A DNA stretch of 64,000 nt. Source: Nymphaea colorata (Eukaryota > Streptophyta > Magnoliopsida > Nymphaeales > Nymphaeaceae). The notes beneath the pieces are model-generated. The model worked only from the letters and a program-made list of their open reading frames with translations. It had not been told where the DNA came from and ran no database searches. Position numbers and translations under genes: made by a program. Location: assembly GCF_008831285.2 (NCBI RefSeq), contig NC_045149.1, forward strand, positions 13,418,629 through 13,482,628, read 5' to 3'. Within the stretch, counting starts at the first letter, position 1, and each line of letters opens with the position of its first letter. This document shows positions 44,411 through 56,505 of this stretch, in pieces.

Positions 44411-45577
44411 CACATGTCTTCAAGATATTTCATTCTAGCCGACATCCTATACAGAAGAGGATTCAGCACAGAATATGCTAGATGTCTCGATGCAAATGAG
44501 GCACTAGAAGTCATTCAAGAAGCCCATGAAGGAATTTGTGGGGGACATGTAGGGTATCAGACCCTCGTCAAGCAGATAGTCAGAGCAGGGTACTATTGGC
44601 CCACAATGCAAAGAGACTGTCACCAATTTGTCAAGAAATGCATCAAATGTCAGTTGCATGCACCATCAATTCATGCTCCAGCAGCGTACCTTCATTCGGT
44701 CAGCTCACCATGGCCATTCTCCATGTGGGCCTTCGACGTAGTCGGTCCAATCAATCCACCTGCCTCAAATGGACACAGGTATTTTCTTGCAGCTACAGAT
44801 TACTTCACCAAATGGGTGGAAGCGATCACTTTAAAAACAGTCGAAGGACAACACGTAGTGTCCTTCATTCATAAAAATCTTTTGTGTAGATTTGGCATCC
44901 CGCATGATATCGTTTCTGATAACGGTACTCATTTCAAAAATGAGAAAATGCGCAATCTTTGTCATAAACACAAAATACAACATCACTTTTCTGCCCCATA
45001 TTACCCTCAAGGTAATGGTCAGGCAGAAGCAACCAACAAGATTTTGATTCGTGTCTTAGAAAGGACAGTTGAAACAGGCCGAGATTGGCACGAGAAAATG
45101 CACAATGCACTTTGGGCGTATCGAACCACAATTCGGACACCCACCAATGCTACACCAGCAGAATTAGTATATGGAATGGAAATTGTCCTTCCATTACATG
45201 TCCAAAAACCAGCAATGAAATTTGCTGCTCTCATTGAACTCCCAATTAACAAATACCAAAAAAAGAGACTTACTCAATTAGACCTCTTAGACGAGAAAAG
45301 ACTACAAGCGGCAGAGCATGCCGAAGTCTATCGTAAGAGAGTCGCCCGACATTATGCCAAATCAGTCATTGAAAGAAAATTTCAGGTAAATGATCTTGTT
45401 TTAAGATCCATAGTTCCACTCAGGAGTAGACCCAAAGGAAAATGGGCGCCGAACTGGGAAGGACCATATGTTGTCAAAGAGGTTCTACCTCACAATTCTT
45501 ATCGACTGATTGATGCCGATGGGGTTGAAATCCCCGATCCAATTAATGCTTTGCATCTCAAAAAATTCTATACTTGA
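44411..45577 (+). CDS. Integrase of the young Tat polyprotein
   Basis: C-terminal part of the open frame, ending in TGA at 45577. The His/Cys zinc domain lies at about 44525-44660 (paired Cys in Lys-Cys-Ile-Lys-Cys). The catalytic triad is in Phe-Asp-Val-Val-Gly-Pro (about 44733), Ser-Asp-Asn-Gly-Thr-His (about 44917) and Gln-Ala-Glu-Ala-Thr-Asn (about 45022). The GPY/F-like Trp-Glu-Gly-Pro-Tyr box is at about 45455. No chromodomain follows, as expected for Tat. The domain looks intact and should be able to join DNA ends if expressed. Confidence 0.93.
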   Translation, partial: HMSSRYFILADILYRRGFSTEYARCLDANEALEVIQEAHEGICGGHVGYQTLVKQIVRAGYYWPTMQRDCHQFVKKCIKCQLHAPSIHAPAAYLHSVSSPWPFSMWAFDVVGPINPPASNGHRYFLAATDYFTKWVEAITLKTVEGQHVVSFIHKNLLCRFGIPHDIVSDNGTHFKNEKMRNLCHKHKIQHHFSAPYYPQGNGQAEATNKILIRVLERTVETGRDWHEKMHNALWAYRTTIRTPTNATPAELVYGMEIVLPLHVQKPAMKFAALIELPINKYQKKRLTQLDLLDEKRLQAAEHAEVYRKRVARHYAKSVIERKFQVNDLVLRSIVPLRSRPKGKWAPNWEGPYVVKEVLPHNSYRLIDADGVEIPDPINALHLKKFYT

Positions 45578-46621
45578 ATTTGCAATTCAAAAAAAAAAAA
45601 ATTCAAAATAGTTGTGCTTTGATAAGCACGTTTGTAACAATTTTCAAACCAACTAAGGGGCATGGTATCCCTTAGGGAAAAGTTTCAAAAATGCATCAAA
45701 ATTTTCAAACTCAACCCATGTCTTGAAGACAATTGCAAGGGCATCGTCTTGAAATAGGCAAGAAATTTCACAGACATTGAGGGACTTATGTATAGTAATT
45801 AATGTTGGTCCCGACAATCGGCATTTGTAAAGGTCTAGCATGAGATGCCATAAGAAAAAGTCTTGTCACCTAAAAGACCTTGGCAAAATGCTAGAAAAAG
45901 CTATCAAGCGAAATGAGTTGAGCAATGAGCTCGGGGTGAGTGTAGTTGTTCCTCTGGTTCAAAGCTCAGCAGGCGCGGGTGGGCATATGACCTATGCTTA
46001 CGCCGTGAAGCTAAAAAGCAATCCATGAACATTTTGCTTATATTAAGTCTCCTAAAGCCTTCTGAATTCGAGCAAGTAAGCCCGGGGAGTGTTTTACATT
46101 TGGTACCCTGAGGCCAACTGGTCTAGGAGTTACCGGCCCAAACCTTGTTACAAGGGTTCAGAAGAAAGCCCGATAGACTTGATATTACACAAAGCAAACT
46201 ACACAAAACCGCCAAAGCGGTGGAACTCCGTAGTAGCTTTTGGGGTGGTGAGGAATTTCTCCCAAGAGTGAAGGGTGGCTCAAAAAGAAAATCAAAATTC
46301 AAAAGCAAAAGAGAGTATGTGAAAAACTAAGTAAAAGAAGAGAAAAAGCACTTGCCAATGGTTTAGAAGGCATCAAAGGCAAATTTCTCAAAGCATCAAA
46401 TGCAAAAACTTTCACAATTACAAAATTTTTCAACCAACATTAATTCCTCTACAAAGTCTCCAATGAGATGGAGAAAGATCTTCTTATTTCAGGTCTATGC
46501 CTAGCATTTCCCCTCGATCGAGGATGGTTCAACATCATTTGAAAAATGGATTTTCCAAACGATTTGCAAAAATTTGGTGCGTGAATCTTTGCTATTAAGC
46601 AAATTATTCAATTTGCTTAAC
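45578..46621 (+). other. 3' untranslated region of the young Tat element
   Basis: About 1 kb with no frame over 70 codons. It matches 15906-16985 of the older copy without that copy's long poly-A tract. Confidence 0.7.
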
Positions 46622-46637
46622 AACAAAGAGGGGCATC
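46622..46637 (+). promoter_or_regulatory. Polypurine tract of the young Tat element
   Basis: AACAAAGAGGGGCATC directly precedes the LTR; AAAGAGGGG is the expected RNase H-resistant primer. Confidence 0.7.
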
Positions 46638-49600
46638 TGTTAACACCCCAAATTTTTCCACATCAAAATTGAAGCAATGTGAAAATTTCACAAAAGAATT
46701 GTGAAAATTTGCAATTTCAAAGCCAATTTCGAATCTAAAGAACAATTAGATTCAAATCGTGAATTTAACCCGATACACGAATCCCAATGCAGGATTACGA
46801 GTCCAAATTCAATTGCAAATGTCATTTGAAATCCAAATCCAATTGCAAAATGCAAATTTTGACTTAGATCCAAGAATTGGATCTAATTCAGTCTAAAATG
46901 CTACGTGGGACCCACGTGTGGCCCCACCTAGCCCGTGTGGTCAAGAGCCCTCCCCAGGGGCCATGCCCCCCTCCATGTCAAAAAAAAATAATAAATAAAT
47001 ATTTTCTCTCAAATTAATTGAAGAAAAGTCATTTTCAAGAAGAAATAAAGGAGAAACCTAGGAAAAGAGAGACATTTATGTCTCTCTCTCTTCTTTAACC
47101 AGATCCTCCTTAAAGAAAAAAATCATTTCCAAGGAAGCAATTACTAGACTGGTCAAACTCACCTAACCTATTTAATCCAAGTAGGTTTGACCCGGGTACA
47201 CTCAAATGTGGTGCCAATTCCAGCTAGGTTCGGTCACAATGGGCTCAACATAGTCAAAACGTAAGTCTGTCTCATGATCCAATTAATGGACGAAAATAGA
47301 CTTTGACCGAACCAAACCCACTTTGACTAAACTCAGTCAAAGTACAATTTAGCTCAATTAAGAGCTTTCTTGACCCAAATTTATCAAATTACCTCAAATA
47401 AAGTCAAACTACTTGCAAATGAGCTTTGACTTTGGTCAATTGGTCGAAATTGATCAATTTGGACAATTTTGCCCTTCTGCGGTCAACTTAAGATTAAAAA
47501 GCCTAAAATGGTTTATGAAAGGCAAATAAACATTTGAATTTGTCAAATGCTTGAATCAAATACCAAATTTAAATTGAATTTCTCAAGTGAAAGTTTGATT
47601 CAGTTGAAATCCATTTTCAATCAAGTTTTGGACGAAAATACACTTTTCGAACCAAATTTGATAAAATTTTTAAATTTTATTAAAATTTAAATTTAATTAT
47701 CATAATTCAATGGCATTTGGAGCTTAGTAACTAGGTTTTAACCTTATAAGCTCGATTTCAAACAAAAAAAAATAAATAGTACAAAATAAGGGCAAAACCC
47801 TGTGTAAGGGCATTTTCGTCCAAAATTTTGGTCAAAATGGTCACGTAGGTCTGAACCCAAGTTGACCAAACCTAGCCCAGCCCACCTAGCTCGTGGAAAT
47901 GGGCTGAGAAATGGTCAATTAGAGCCTTTAAAGTCTATTTAACTCATTTTACAAGTCCCCAAGGTCTTAAGTAAGTTCCCAAGGTGAGTTAAGAAGGTGG
48001 TTGAACCCACCTCCTCCTCTATATAAACCTCCCCTTGGCCACTAAGGGGGAGGACGAAATTTTGGAGCATTCTATCAAATTGCTGCAGCCAAGGAGCTAG
48101 GAGGGAGAAGCCAAGGAAGAGAGAAGAGGTTCGTCCAAGCCCCCTTCCCCTTTTTCTCCCATTCTCTTCTTCACTTTCTTCTATTCTCCCCATTGATTTT
48201 GCTAAGTTAGGGTGCTTAAGTGAACCCTTACTTAGGATTTTCGTGGTGAGAAACCCTCTTTACCACTCCAAATTCCAGCAAGCAAGCTATTTCTTATTCT
48301 AGCTTTGCTAAGCTTGAATCCACGATTGGATTCTTGCTTAGGATTGCTTGGGTTAGAAAACAAGTGAAGACGAAAGACAAACATCAAGACCGACCGCAAG
48401 GTAGGTGATCTTAACTCACTTCTCTTCTACTTTAGCTTATTGTTGATTTATTTTAATTCCAACAATTCGTGGGAGGGTTTATTTTCATTTGCTTACGGCT
48501 GGGAATGATGTCCAGCTAAGGGAAACCTACGCTTCAATGTACATGTTAATGCATAATGCATGCATATGTCGGTTTTTCTTAAATATGAACCCAAGTCTCA
48601 AATTTCGAAATGGGCCCCAAGGCCACGTCCCTTTCAAAGGAACCAACTTAATACCATTTTGAACTCCCTACCATGAGAGAATCCCACGGTGAGAAAGTGA
48701 TTTTGCTACATCACGTGTGATGAAAATGCCTATAAGGGATGGATACGTTTTTATGAATGTGATCCACCCTTGCATGGCGAAATGATGGACGAATAAGCTT
48801 GAGTATTGTTTTATTTTCTTTCTTATTCACAGTCATTTTGATTCATGTCTTTCAATTTAATTAATCAAGGGTAGTAGGGAAGATTTGAAACAAGTTCTCA
48901 ATCTTCCTACATAAAAGAACCCAGCCATGAATCATCATGATTCATGAGTCATGCGGTCCCTTGATAAAATTTCATTTTGAAAAGTAAGGTACGTATATGT
49001 ATACATTGTTATATATGTACATATATGCATCCGATTTCTTGTCAAAAATTACATTCCTCCCTTAAAATCAGGTTGGAACATGTTTCCAAACCGGTCTTTA
49101 AGGAAATGGGCCATTTTTATTGATTTTTCTAGTGCAAGATTATAAATTACTTTCATTTCATTTTTACTTAATTTCAGCAAACTCATACGTAAGATGTATG
49201 TATGTTGTTGAAATCAGACCATGTTTTATAGGAATTGGTTTAAGAATATCAAAATTTACGTATTTGAAATACCAACCATCCTAGAATCATCCAAAGGAGT
49301 TGATGATTTCATTACTACGAAATCTGGAATTTGAATAGATTTGAAAAACTCATTGTTTCTATCTAAGAAACAAGTCCTTATTGGAATCAATGTCCACAAT
49401 TTTCAGCTATTTAAATCAACACAAGGTCTGATTTTTAGCTATTTTGAGACAAAAGTGGACGTCATCCATGTCTCCCATCCGTTTCAAAGATTGAACTTGA
49501 CATCATTTATATATTTTCATCATTTTGATAATTTTATGTCAAGCCTCAAGCTTATGGACTACATCTCTAATTCATGTGCTTAATCATATAATGAGCACAT

Positions 49601-50461
49601 ATAGAGAAAGTCCTACATTTTAATCAATCTTCATGTATAGATTGTATGACGTGCAATACGGACTTTGAGAGATTATGAGGGAGTGAAGAATGTATGTTTC
49701 ATATGAATGAATCTTGATGGATTATGAGAGAGAGAAGAATGAATGTTCCATATAGTTTCCATTCTCGTTTCATGCATTTACTTTCACTCAAAATCAATGG
49801 CACCACATGCACATTCTCAAGAAATTAAGTGATTCAAATTTAAGTTGCAAAAAGTGACCAAGTCATATTGCAATGAGAATTTGTAAACTTCACTTAACTT
49901 CAAAAGAAAACACAAGCAATGCATTCATAATCTTTTGGCCAAAGTGCATTTGAAAAACAACATGTTTTCTAACAATTTGGAACCTATGTTCTTTCAAAAG
50001 AATGAATTCTACAAATCACATGATTTGACAAAAGAAGAGTTCAAAATCAATTTTTATCATAAGATGATCATCATCATCTAGAGTTCACAACAAAGAACTC
50101 AATTCCAAATCTTCAAAAATCCTCAAGAATTATGTGTTTCAAATAACACCAAAACAAAGGATTTTAAACCAACTTGAAAACCCCCAATATTCAAATTCAT
50201 TTATTCAAAAAAATGAATTTCGGTTCTTGAATCCAAAACCTCAATGCATAAGCATATAGGACTTACATCAATAACTCGTATATGATCCAAATGATCTTTA
50301 GTCCTTGGTCTAATTACCCCTGTTAAAGGCGGCAGGAACGGTTGGACCTCGTACCGACGAGCGGATCCCTTTCTCTTGAAAATTTTCTCAAAACTCCAAT
50401 TTTAAAAGAATTTTGCTGACTCGCATTTTGACCTTCTTGAAAAGGGAGTAGGGTGCGAACA
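46638..50461 (+). repeat. 3' LTR of the young Tat element
   Basis: 3,824 bp, almost identical to 33441-37260. The last bases GGTGCGAACA are followed by the GGAGG target copy. It repeats the TATA box (48020) and splice-donor-like site (about 48400), so a transcript leaving this LTR could reach the DNA beyond 50461. Confidence 0.95.
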
Positions 50462-50466
50462 GGAGG

Positions 50467-50860
50467 TCTAACTGTGGTGTCATTTTTTTATGTTGAAATA
50501 AGAGAGAAAGAAAGACAGAGGAAACACACAGAGCTTAACGTGGTTCAGCCTGATCAATGGCCTACGTCCACACACAAGACAGCACGATGGCTGCTTTCTC
50601 ACACTAACAACCAGTTCTTTTACAAGTGAAAGAACTTGAAAAAACATCACCCACCTCCACCACCTCCACCGTGAAAGAACAAAACTAAAGAGAGATGATA
50701 ACTGTTCGTAAAATAGCTGCCAACCAAAAAACTGAAAGACCAGAAATTGAGACACGTCTTTATAAAAAATAACTGATCAAAAAGACGTATAAAACAAAAA
50801 CTTTCTTCAACATTTTACCTCAAATTTTCATGAAATCGAAAATGGGAAATTACATGATGA
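50467..50860 (-). mobile_element. LTR-like scrap of another retrotransposon
   Basis: A sequence with CTTAACGTGGTTCAGCC followed by a GGCCTACGTCCACAC-type block resembles a segment common in plant Copia LTRs. There are no paired copy, termini or coding region in the window. The orientation is a guess. Confidence 0.3.
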
Positions 50861-50968
50861 GGGAAATATTATCACTTGCAATGTTCAAACCGTCCCTGTG
50901 AAACTCTTTTCAACTACAAAATTTGTGTCGCTCACATAGAATTATACATTGGCAGTATATAGATGAGG

Positions 50969-51326
50969 GAGTGTTTGATGAGGCCAGAATTATGGAATTC
51001 AACAATTAAAATTCTCATTTTTGATGAAATTGGAATTGTGTTATCAAACAAAGACTTCTAAAAAATCAAGATCACAGAATTGTGATTTTACTTTAAGAGA
51101 TTTTTTCATCTCTCTTTAGGATACATGTCATGATGACTTTAATTGATCAATTTTATATTTTTAATTCTTCTTTTACCAAACTCATTATTTTTAATTCTAG
51201 AAGCAAAATTCTAGACTATCAAATATAAAGGGTAGAACTGGAATTTTCATTCCAATCATAGTTTGAGGTGAAATTTTGTTTGTTGAATTTTAATTCTAAA
51301 ATCAAAATTCAAGGCCATCAAACACC
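50969..51326. mobile_element. MITE-like element, copy 2
   Basis: About 357 bp from GTGTTTGATGAGGCCAGAATT to AATTCAAGGCCATCAAACACC; the two ends are inverted complements with few mismatches. The interior has the same GAATT-rich pattern as 30379-30750. Confidence 0.55.
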
Positions 51327-51770
51327 TTCTTAATGTTTTTCCTCATTTACACAGAATTACACTCCTGGCCATGGCGATCCTTCTCCTCTATTACACATAA
51401 GAACTTGGCAAAGGGTGTAGTGACTGATGTTTTCTGCTACACTTTTCGGAAGTCAAATTCCTGAATTTTGAGGATTACACTGAGAAGTATTCTGTACAGA
51501 GTTGGAAAAATCTGTGAGTGGAGTAACTTCTGAAAAGGAAAGGAATTTTGTTTGTTATCGTTCTTTATAAACTGTCAAAGAAATTACAGACTGGGTGCTG
51601 GTGTAACTTGATCTCAACTTATTTTGCTTTTACTGTTATTAATTTTTGTTGCTAGTGTTTCTGTCAGAAATTTAATTGAAATCTGGTATCGGATCAAGCT
51701 GATGCAGATCATGAATTGTTGTTTATTAGGTTTCGTTCAATGACCATCTTGATCATTGAGGATGTACATA
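51327..51770. other. Intergenic DNA
   Basis: No gene, repeat or motif recognised. Confidence 0.5.
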
Positions 51771-52090
51771 GTCACGAAAGCACGTTCATTTCCAAAAGAA
51801 TGCGTATATTAAGTCGGCCGTTCAAAACTTTTAGAAAAACTCCATTTTTGGAAAAAAAGTGCCAAAACAAAAAAAAAAATCGTGTTTTTTCACATTTTCC
51901 ATTTTTTATAATTTTAAGCGTTTTCATATTCTTTTAATGCCAAACTGCTTATTTTCATTTTCTAAATTTTATTTGTTGCTTATTATTTTTTTATGTTTGC
52001 ATTATTAGTTTTTCATTTATTTTCCCTCATTTTTAGTATTTTTTATATTCCTTTTAAAAATTACTATATTTTTCCTATTCTTTTCAACCT
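51771..52090. repeat. A/T-rich repeat with CGTGTTTTTTCAC motif, copy 1
   Basis: AAAACTCC, long A-runs, TCGTGTTTTTTCAC and TTTTAATGCCAAAC occur in the same order as in 63790-64000. Either a divergent dispersed repeat or a low-complexity family; the start and end are uncertain. Confidence 0.45.
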
Positions 52091-52457
52091 CGATGCATTA
52101 TACCTGGAGAAAAATCTGGCCATTTATGTGATGAGGAGAAAAAGAGCTCTACATGAACAAATCATAAACAAGGTTTATCAACAAAAATTTAGTGGATTAT
52201 GCAAAGTGTTCAGACAAGGGCATAGATTCCTTTCCAATGAACGATGTTGGGAGGTAGGCTCCCCACCATTTATTGAGAAGGAATCATATGTACATGAAAA
52301 AAAAATATGTACAAGAGTGACAAGGATGCCAAGCATCAATCGGTAAGTAGTAAGGTCAAAAAACCAGAGTTGCTAACACAACAACCCCTCACAAGTAATA
52401 ATAAAAACCAGGCAAAAACAGCCTCTACCAAAAAACGAAATTGAGCATATACGATGA

Positions 52458-53113
52458 TCAACTAGTAGAGTATCTGTCAAAAGAGTAAAAGCAGTCCCTT
52501 ACCAGAGAGCTGATGTTGAAAGGTATTGTATCATCTTTGAGCCTCCAGTGGCAGCTGTGTTCAGATAAAAACCTCCATTTCTCAGGCCAGTTCCTTCTAC
52601 CTTCAATAATAGGCTTGAGGCGTCTGATCCATCCTTTGTTGTTGGAATAGATGGCAAGGGGGATTGGGCTGGTGGAGCGCACAATTTCCCTCCACTTGAG
52701 AATGTTAAATTCTATCATCTACACCACAGCATGCTTCTAGGGACAATGCTCTTTTAATATTAGCATCTGAGTCTTGCAGGCACCCAACCACTATTCTTTT
52801 GCATTTAATGATGAGAGTGATGACATACCCACTTATCTGTGATGCCAACATCTTCCACTACGTTTGAACAGATGATACCATGACTCCCCAAAAGTTCAAC
52901 CAGATTTGTATCCATGTCATTCCATTGGAAGACTTTATAGGCCTCTTTGCATTTCTGCCAAATGATGTTGCAGAGGGACTAAGTCCTATTCGCGTCCCAA
53001 CCTTCATGGTAGGCCATATTCCTGGCCCACCAGAGCTGCCAGCAAACTATATGAAAGGTGACGGACCAACATTTGGCCATCCAATGGTGCTTGAAGCAAT
53101 TATTTTTCCAGAC
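52458..53113 (-). pseudogene. C-terminal remnant of LINE ORF2
   Basis: Broken frames include a Trp-rich Cys-Trp-Gln-Leu-Trp-Trp-Ala-Arg-Asn segment (about 53045-53015), common after the zinc finger in plant LINEs, and an 86-codon open frame at 52718-52458. Stops occur throughout. Confidence 0.6.
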
Positions 53114-53465
53114 TTAGAGCTCCTGTTTTATATCCTGCCAGGGCACTCTGAGCTTTTCAAACTTCTTAACTATCCATTGCCAGGATTTACGGGCCTGGTC
53201 ACATTGAATGAGGAGGTGGTGGTTGGATTCCTGGGCTTTGCGGCATAAGGTGCATCTGTTAGCTAAAGTGATCCCTCTTCGCTGAAGAATGTCCAAAGTA
53301 GGTAGCCTGTTATCGCATGCCATGTAGACGAACCAGCAAGCCCTTGGGGGGGGCAGTGCTGTTCCAAATTAATTTACGCCAGGGCTCCTTAGTACTTTTG
53401 TGCCTGAGAGCTTCATAAAACATAGCTGATGACAACTTCATATTGAGATCAGATTTACACCCAAG
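53114..53465 (-). pseudogene. LINE ORF2 zinc-binding RT-associated domain
   Basis: This follows the RT in another frame after a one-base shift near 53455. It has Arg-Leu-Pro-Thr, Arg-Arg-Gly-Ile, then Cys-Thr-Leu-Cys, His-His-Leu-Leu and Cys-Asp-Gln-Ala, the pattern of the zf-RVT domain. Confidence 0.8.
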
Positions 53466-55411
53466 TGAGTCTCCCTATTGTCAGTCAAGGTGATTTCACA
53501 AACCTGAGTCATGGCAAGTGGAATGTTGATCGGCTGCTGCAGATATTTATTACGAGCCATAGCAACATTGAGATGGAAGTCCTTATCGACGGAGACAATG
53601 TCATTTGCTTGTATACAGTTTTTGAGCAGAACATCTCCCCACTTGTCCAACCAAAATAGGGCAGATTGACAATCTTCAATTGTCCAAGCAATCTTGTCTT
53701 CGATCTTTGTCCAAGCACAACCTAGACTTTTCCAAAAGTAAGAACCAGTCCATGGTCTTTTAAGGGACCACAGGCTCTTAACTGGTCCCAAATATTTTTT
53801 CTTACACCAATTCCACGCAAGGGAGTTGTTATTGACGAGCTGGCAGACCCTTTTCGCAAGAAGGGAGGCATTCATTACCTCCAACTTCTTGAGACCTACT
53901 CCACCTTCCTCTTTAGGCCTGCAAAGAGTGCTCCATGCCTTCCATCTATGTTTGTGAGTACCAATTTGATTTTCAGCCCATAGGAATGTGGCCATTGATG
54001 CTTCCAATTTTTGGATGACTGCTCTAGGTAGCCGCACTGATTGCATCCAAAAAACAGGTAGAGATTGATTGTTGTGCTTGATAAGACAAAGCCTGCCACT
54101 ATAGGAAAGGGAAGTCATTTTCCAGCTGGAAAGTTTTTTGCCAATTTTATGAGTCAATTTTCTACAAATTTCCTCCGTTAGGCACCCTGAGAGAAGGGGA
54201 AGACTGAGATACTGTAGGGGTAAGTTTGCAATTTCCCAGTTAAGAATTGCTGCCAAACCAGATTGATCACTCTCATGAACATTACAAAAGATAATTTTAG
54301 ATTTGGAGGGGTTGATCTTCAAACCTGAAGTGCTTTCCATCTCCACAAAGAAAGATTTTATTCTTTGTAAAGAGTGATTGGTGGCTTTGCAAAAAATCAA
54401 AACATTATCAGCAAACATGATGGAGCTGATTTTCTCCATCGCTCTAGGGGCTCTCGGGAGGGCGATCTTTTTGTGCATCACTTGACTTTCCCAACCTCTG
54501 GAGACCATTTCCATTGCCATAATGAAAAGGTAGAGCCATAGAGGATCCCCTTGTCTGACTCCTCTTTTACTATCAAAACGTCTCCCTTCATGACCATTTA
54601 TAAGTAAGGAATATGATGTGGTTCTCACAGTAGTCATGACCTTGGAGATCCAATCCTGACTGAAACCAAGACATTGCATACTCTTCTCAAGGAAGTCCCA
54701 AGAGATACTATCATAAGCTTTAGAGAGGTCCAATTTGAGGCAAGCAACTTGCTGTTTACCTTTTATACACCAGTCCATGATATCTTGTGCAAGAAGAAGC
54801 TGGTCGTGGATCACTCTATTCTTCAAAAAAGCCCTTTGGGATGGATCAATGAGTCGCGTTAAGACACTTTGCATGCGGGCAACCATTACTTCTGATATGA
54901 TTTTATATACCGTGTTGCAAAGTGCAATTGGCCTAAAGTCATCAATTCTTTCTACGCCCTGAAATTTAGCAAGGAGCATGATATTGGTGTGATTTGCCTC
55001 CTTACACAGTCTACCCGAGTTAAAGAAAGAGGTGACAGCTTTACATGTATCATCTCCAACCACTGCCCACATGTCTCGAAAGAAATAGTTAGGGAAACCA
55101 TCTGGACCTGCTGCACTGTCCCAGTCCAGGCTGAAGACAGCATCTTTAATTTCCTGCTTGGTCACTAGAGCTTTTAGGAATTGATTTTCCATATGAGAGA
55201 TTGTATTACCCTGCACCATATACACAAACAGTTCACCATTAGCAAAATCTGAACTCATAAAGGATTCAAAATAGAGAGTGGCAGCTTCCTTGATGTTGTC
55301 ATCTCCTTCAACCATCTCATCGCCAATCATGAGTTTAGTAATTCTGTTTTTCCTTTCACTACTCTTGGCAACTGACTGAAAAAATTTGGTGTTACGGTCA
55401 CCATTGCGTAG
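53438..55411 (-). pseudogene. LINE reverse transcriptase
   Basis: The frame is continuous with the endonuclease except for the TAG at 55412. It shows Asp-Gly-Phe-Pro, Arg-Pro-Ile-Ala-Leu-Cys-Asn, Gln-Arg-Ala-Phe-Leu, Lys-Leu-Asp-Leu-Ser-Lys-Ala-Tyr-Asp, Arg-Gly-Val-Arg-Gln-Gly-Asp-Pro and Gly-Leu-Lys-Ile-Asn. The catalytic box reads Phe-Ala-Asp-Asn where Phe-Ala-Asp-Asp is required, so one metal ligand is gone. The enzyme would prime at nicked chromosomal DNA. This copy is inactive. Confidence 0.93.
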
Positions 55412-56479
55412 CTAGCGGGTCTTGGCTTTGTCTTTCCAAAGGACTTCCTTCCATTCCAGAGCTCGTTGAAGATCATGTCTCACTTCTACTTCTTTAGCAA
55501 TATCTGCTAGTTGACCGTCTTCAATACTTTTGGTTAACCTGTCCAACTCAACATAGAGGGATTGAATTCTGATGCCGATGTTTCCAAATTGGAGTCTGTT
55601 CCAGACTTTTAGTCGCTGGCCGACTGATTTAAGCTTCATTATAAGATTCTGCATGGGACAACTTCTACTGGGTTGTCGCCATGCTTGCTGAATTATGTTT
55701 CTAGCCTCATGAACCATAAGCCAAGGCCTAACAAAATGAAAGCGGCTCAGAGGTCTGCGCTGAAAGGTCTGATTAGTGATAGACATGATCAAAGCTTTAT
55801 GGTCAGACGTGGGGCGGCACTTGGTAGTTAACTTCCAACTGCAAGAAAAAAAGTCCTCCCAGCTAGGGCTGATAAGGCACCAGTCAAGTTTACATTGGAC
55901 TAGATTGTTATTATCTCTACGGTTGGACCAAGTGTAAGTAGTGGTGGGCTCACTGATTTCTTTGAGTCTGCATGCCATGATGAAATCATTTAAGTCTCTA
56001 CATGATTGCTGATTAGGAGGACGACCTGATTTGTCACTTCTATTCCGCATACCATTAAAATCACCCACACATGCCATTGGAATGGTGAAGTTGGCAAGGA
56101 TGTCCTCCAGTTCCAAGAGACTGCCATATCTCTGCCTGCTATCATTCGGTAGGTACAGACCTGCAAGGATGAACTTAAAACCCAAAACATAGGAAAAAAA
56201 TTCCCCAATCATACCCCAATGCCTTTTGGTCCAGGAGTCCAATCTGATTTTGTAATTATCCCAAAAACAGGCTATTCTTGCAATACCTTCATCCCATTCA
56301 AAGTTAGAGGCATACTCATAGTTTCCTGCTCTACTAGCCACATTGGCGCGCTTGACATCTTTGATCATGGAGTCATATAGAACAGCAACAGTTGGCCTCT
56401 CTGCCTGCAACAGAGATATTATGTCAAGGCGGGCAATAGACCTAGCTGCCCCCCTGATATTCCAACTGATAATTTTCAT
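55412..56479 (-). pseudogene. LINE apurinic-type endonuclease
   Basis: It starts Met-Lys-Ile-Ile-Ser-Trp-Asn-Ile-Arg-Gly, the standard LINE ORF2 start. Gly-Asp-Phe-Asn (about 56050) and Ser-Asp-His (about 55805) keep the catalytic Asp and His residues. It ends in a TAG at 55412 in a position normally read through to the RT. 356 codons to the stop. Confidence 0.92.
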
Positions 56480-56505
56480 TCCTCACATTTGGCCCAGTCG
56501 TCCCC

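Larger units (their letters stand above)
33441..50461 (+). mobile_element. Young Tat/Ogre-like Ty3/Gypsy element carrying a plant mobile domain ORF
   Basis: 17,021 bp with a perfect GGAGG target duplication (33436-33440 and 50462-50466). LTRs of 3,820 and 3,824 bp differ at roughly 18 places by eye, so the insertion is recent. The order is LTR, primer site, PMD ORF, gag, protease, RT, RNase H, second RNase H, integrase, polypurine tract, LTR. The second RNase H and the extra ORF before gag place it in the Tat clade, near Ogre. Five single-base shifts interrupt otherwise intact frames. The 873-codon RT-to-integrase frame (42956-45577) is undamaged. Confidence 0.95.

Noticed and set aside
33441-50461. 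Nested insertion inside the young Tat element
   Set aside because: Length and colinearity with the older copy are explained without one; the only large difference is the PMD deletion in the older copy.
52880-53248. 122-codon plus-strand frame with Pro-rich sequence
   Set aside because: It lies antisense to the LINE C-terminal region, whose minus-strand zinc-finger pattern explains the sequence.
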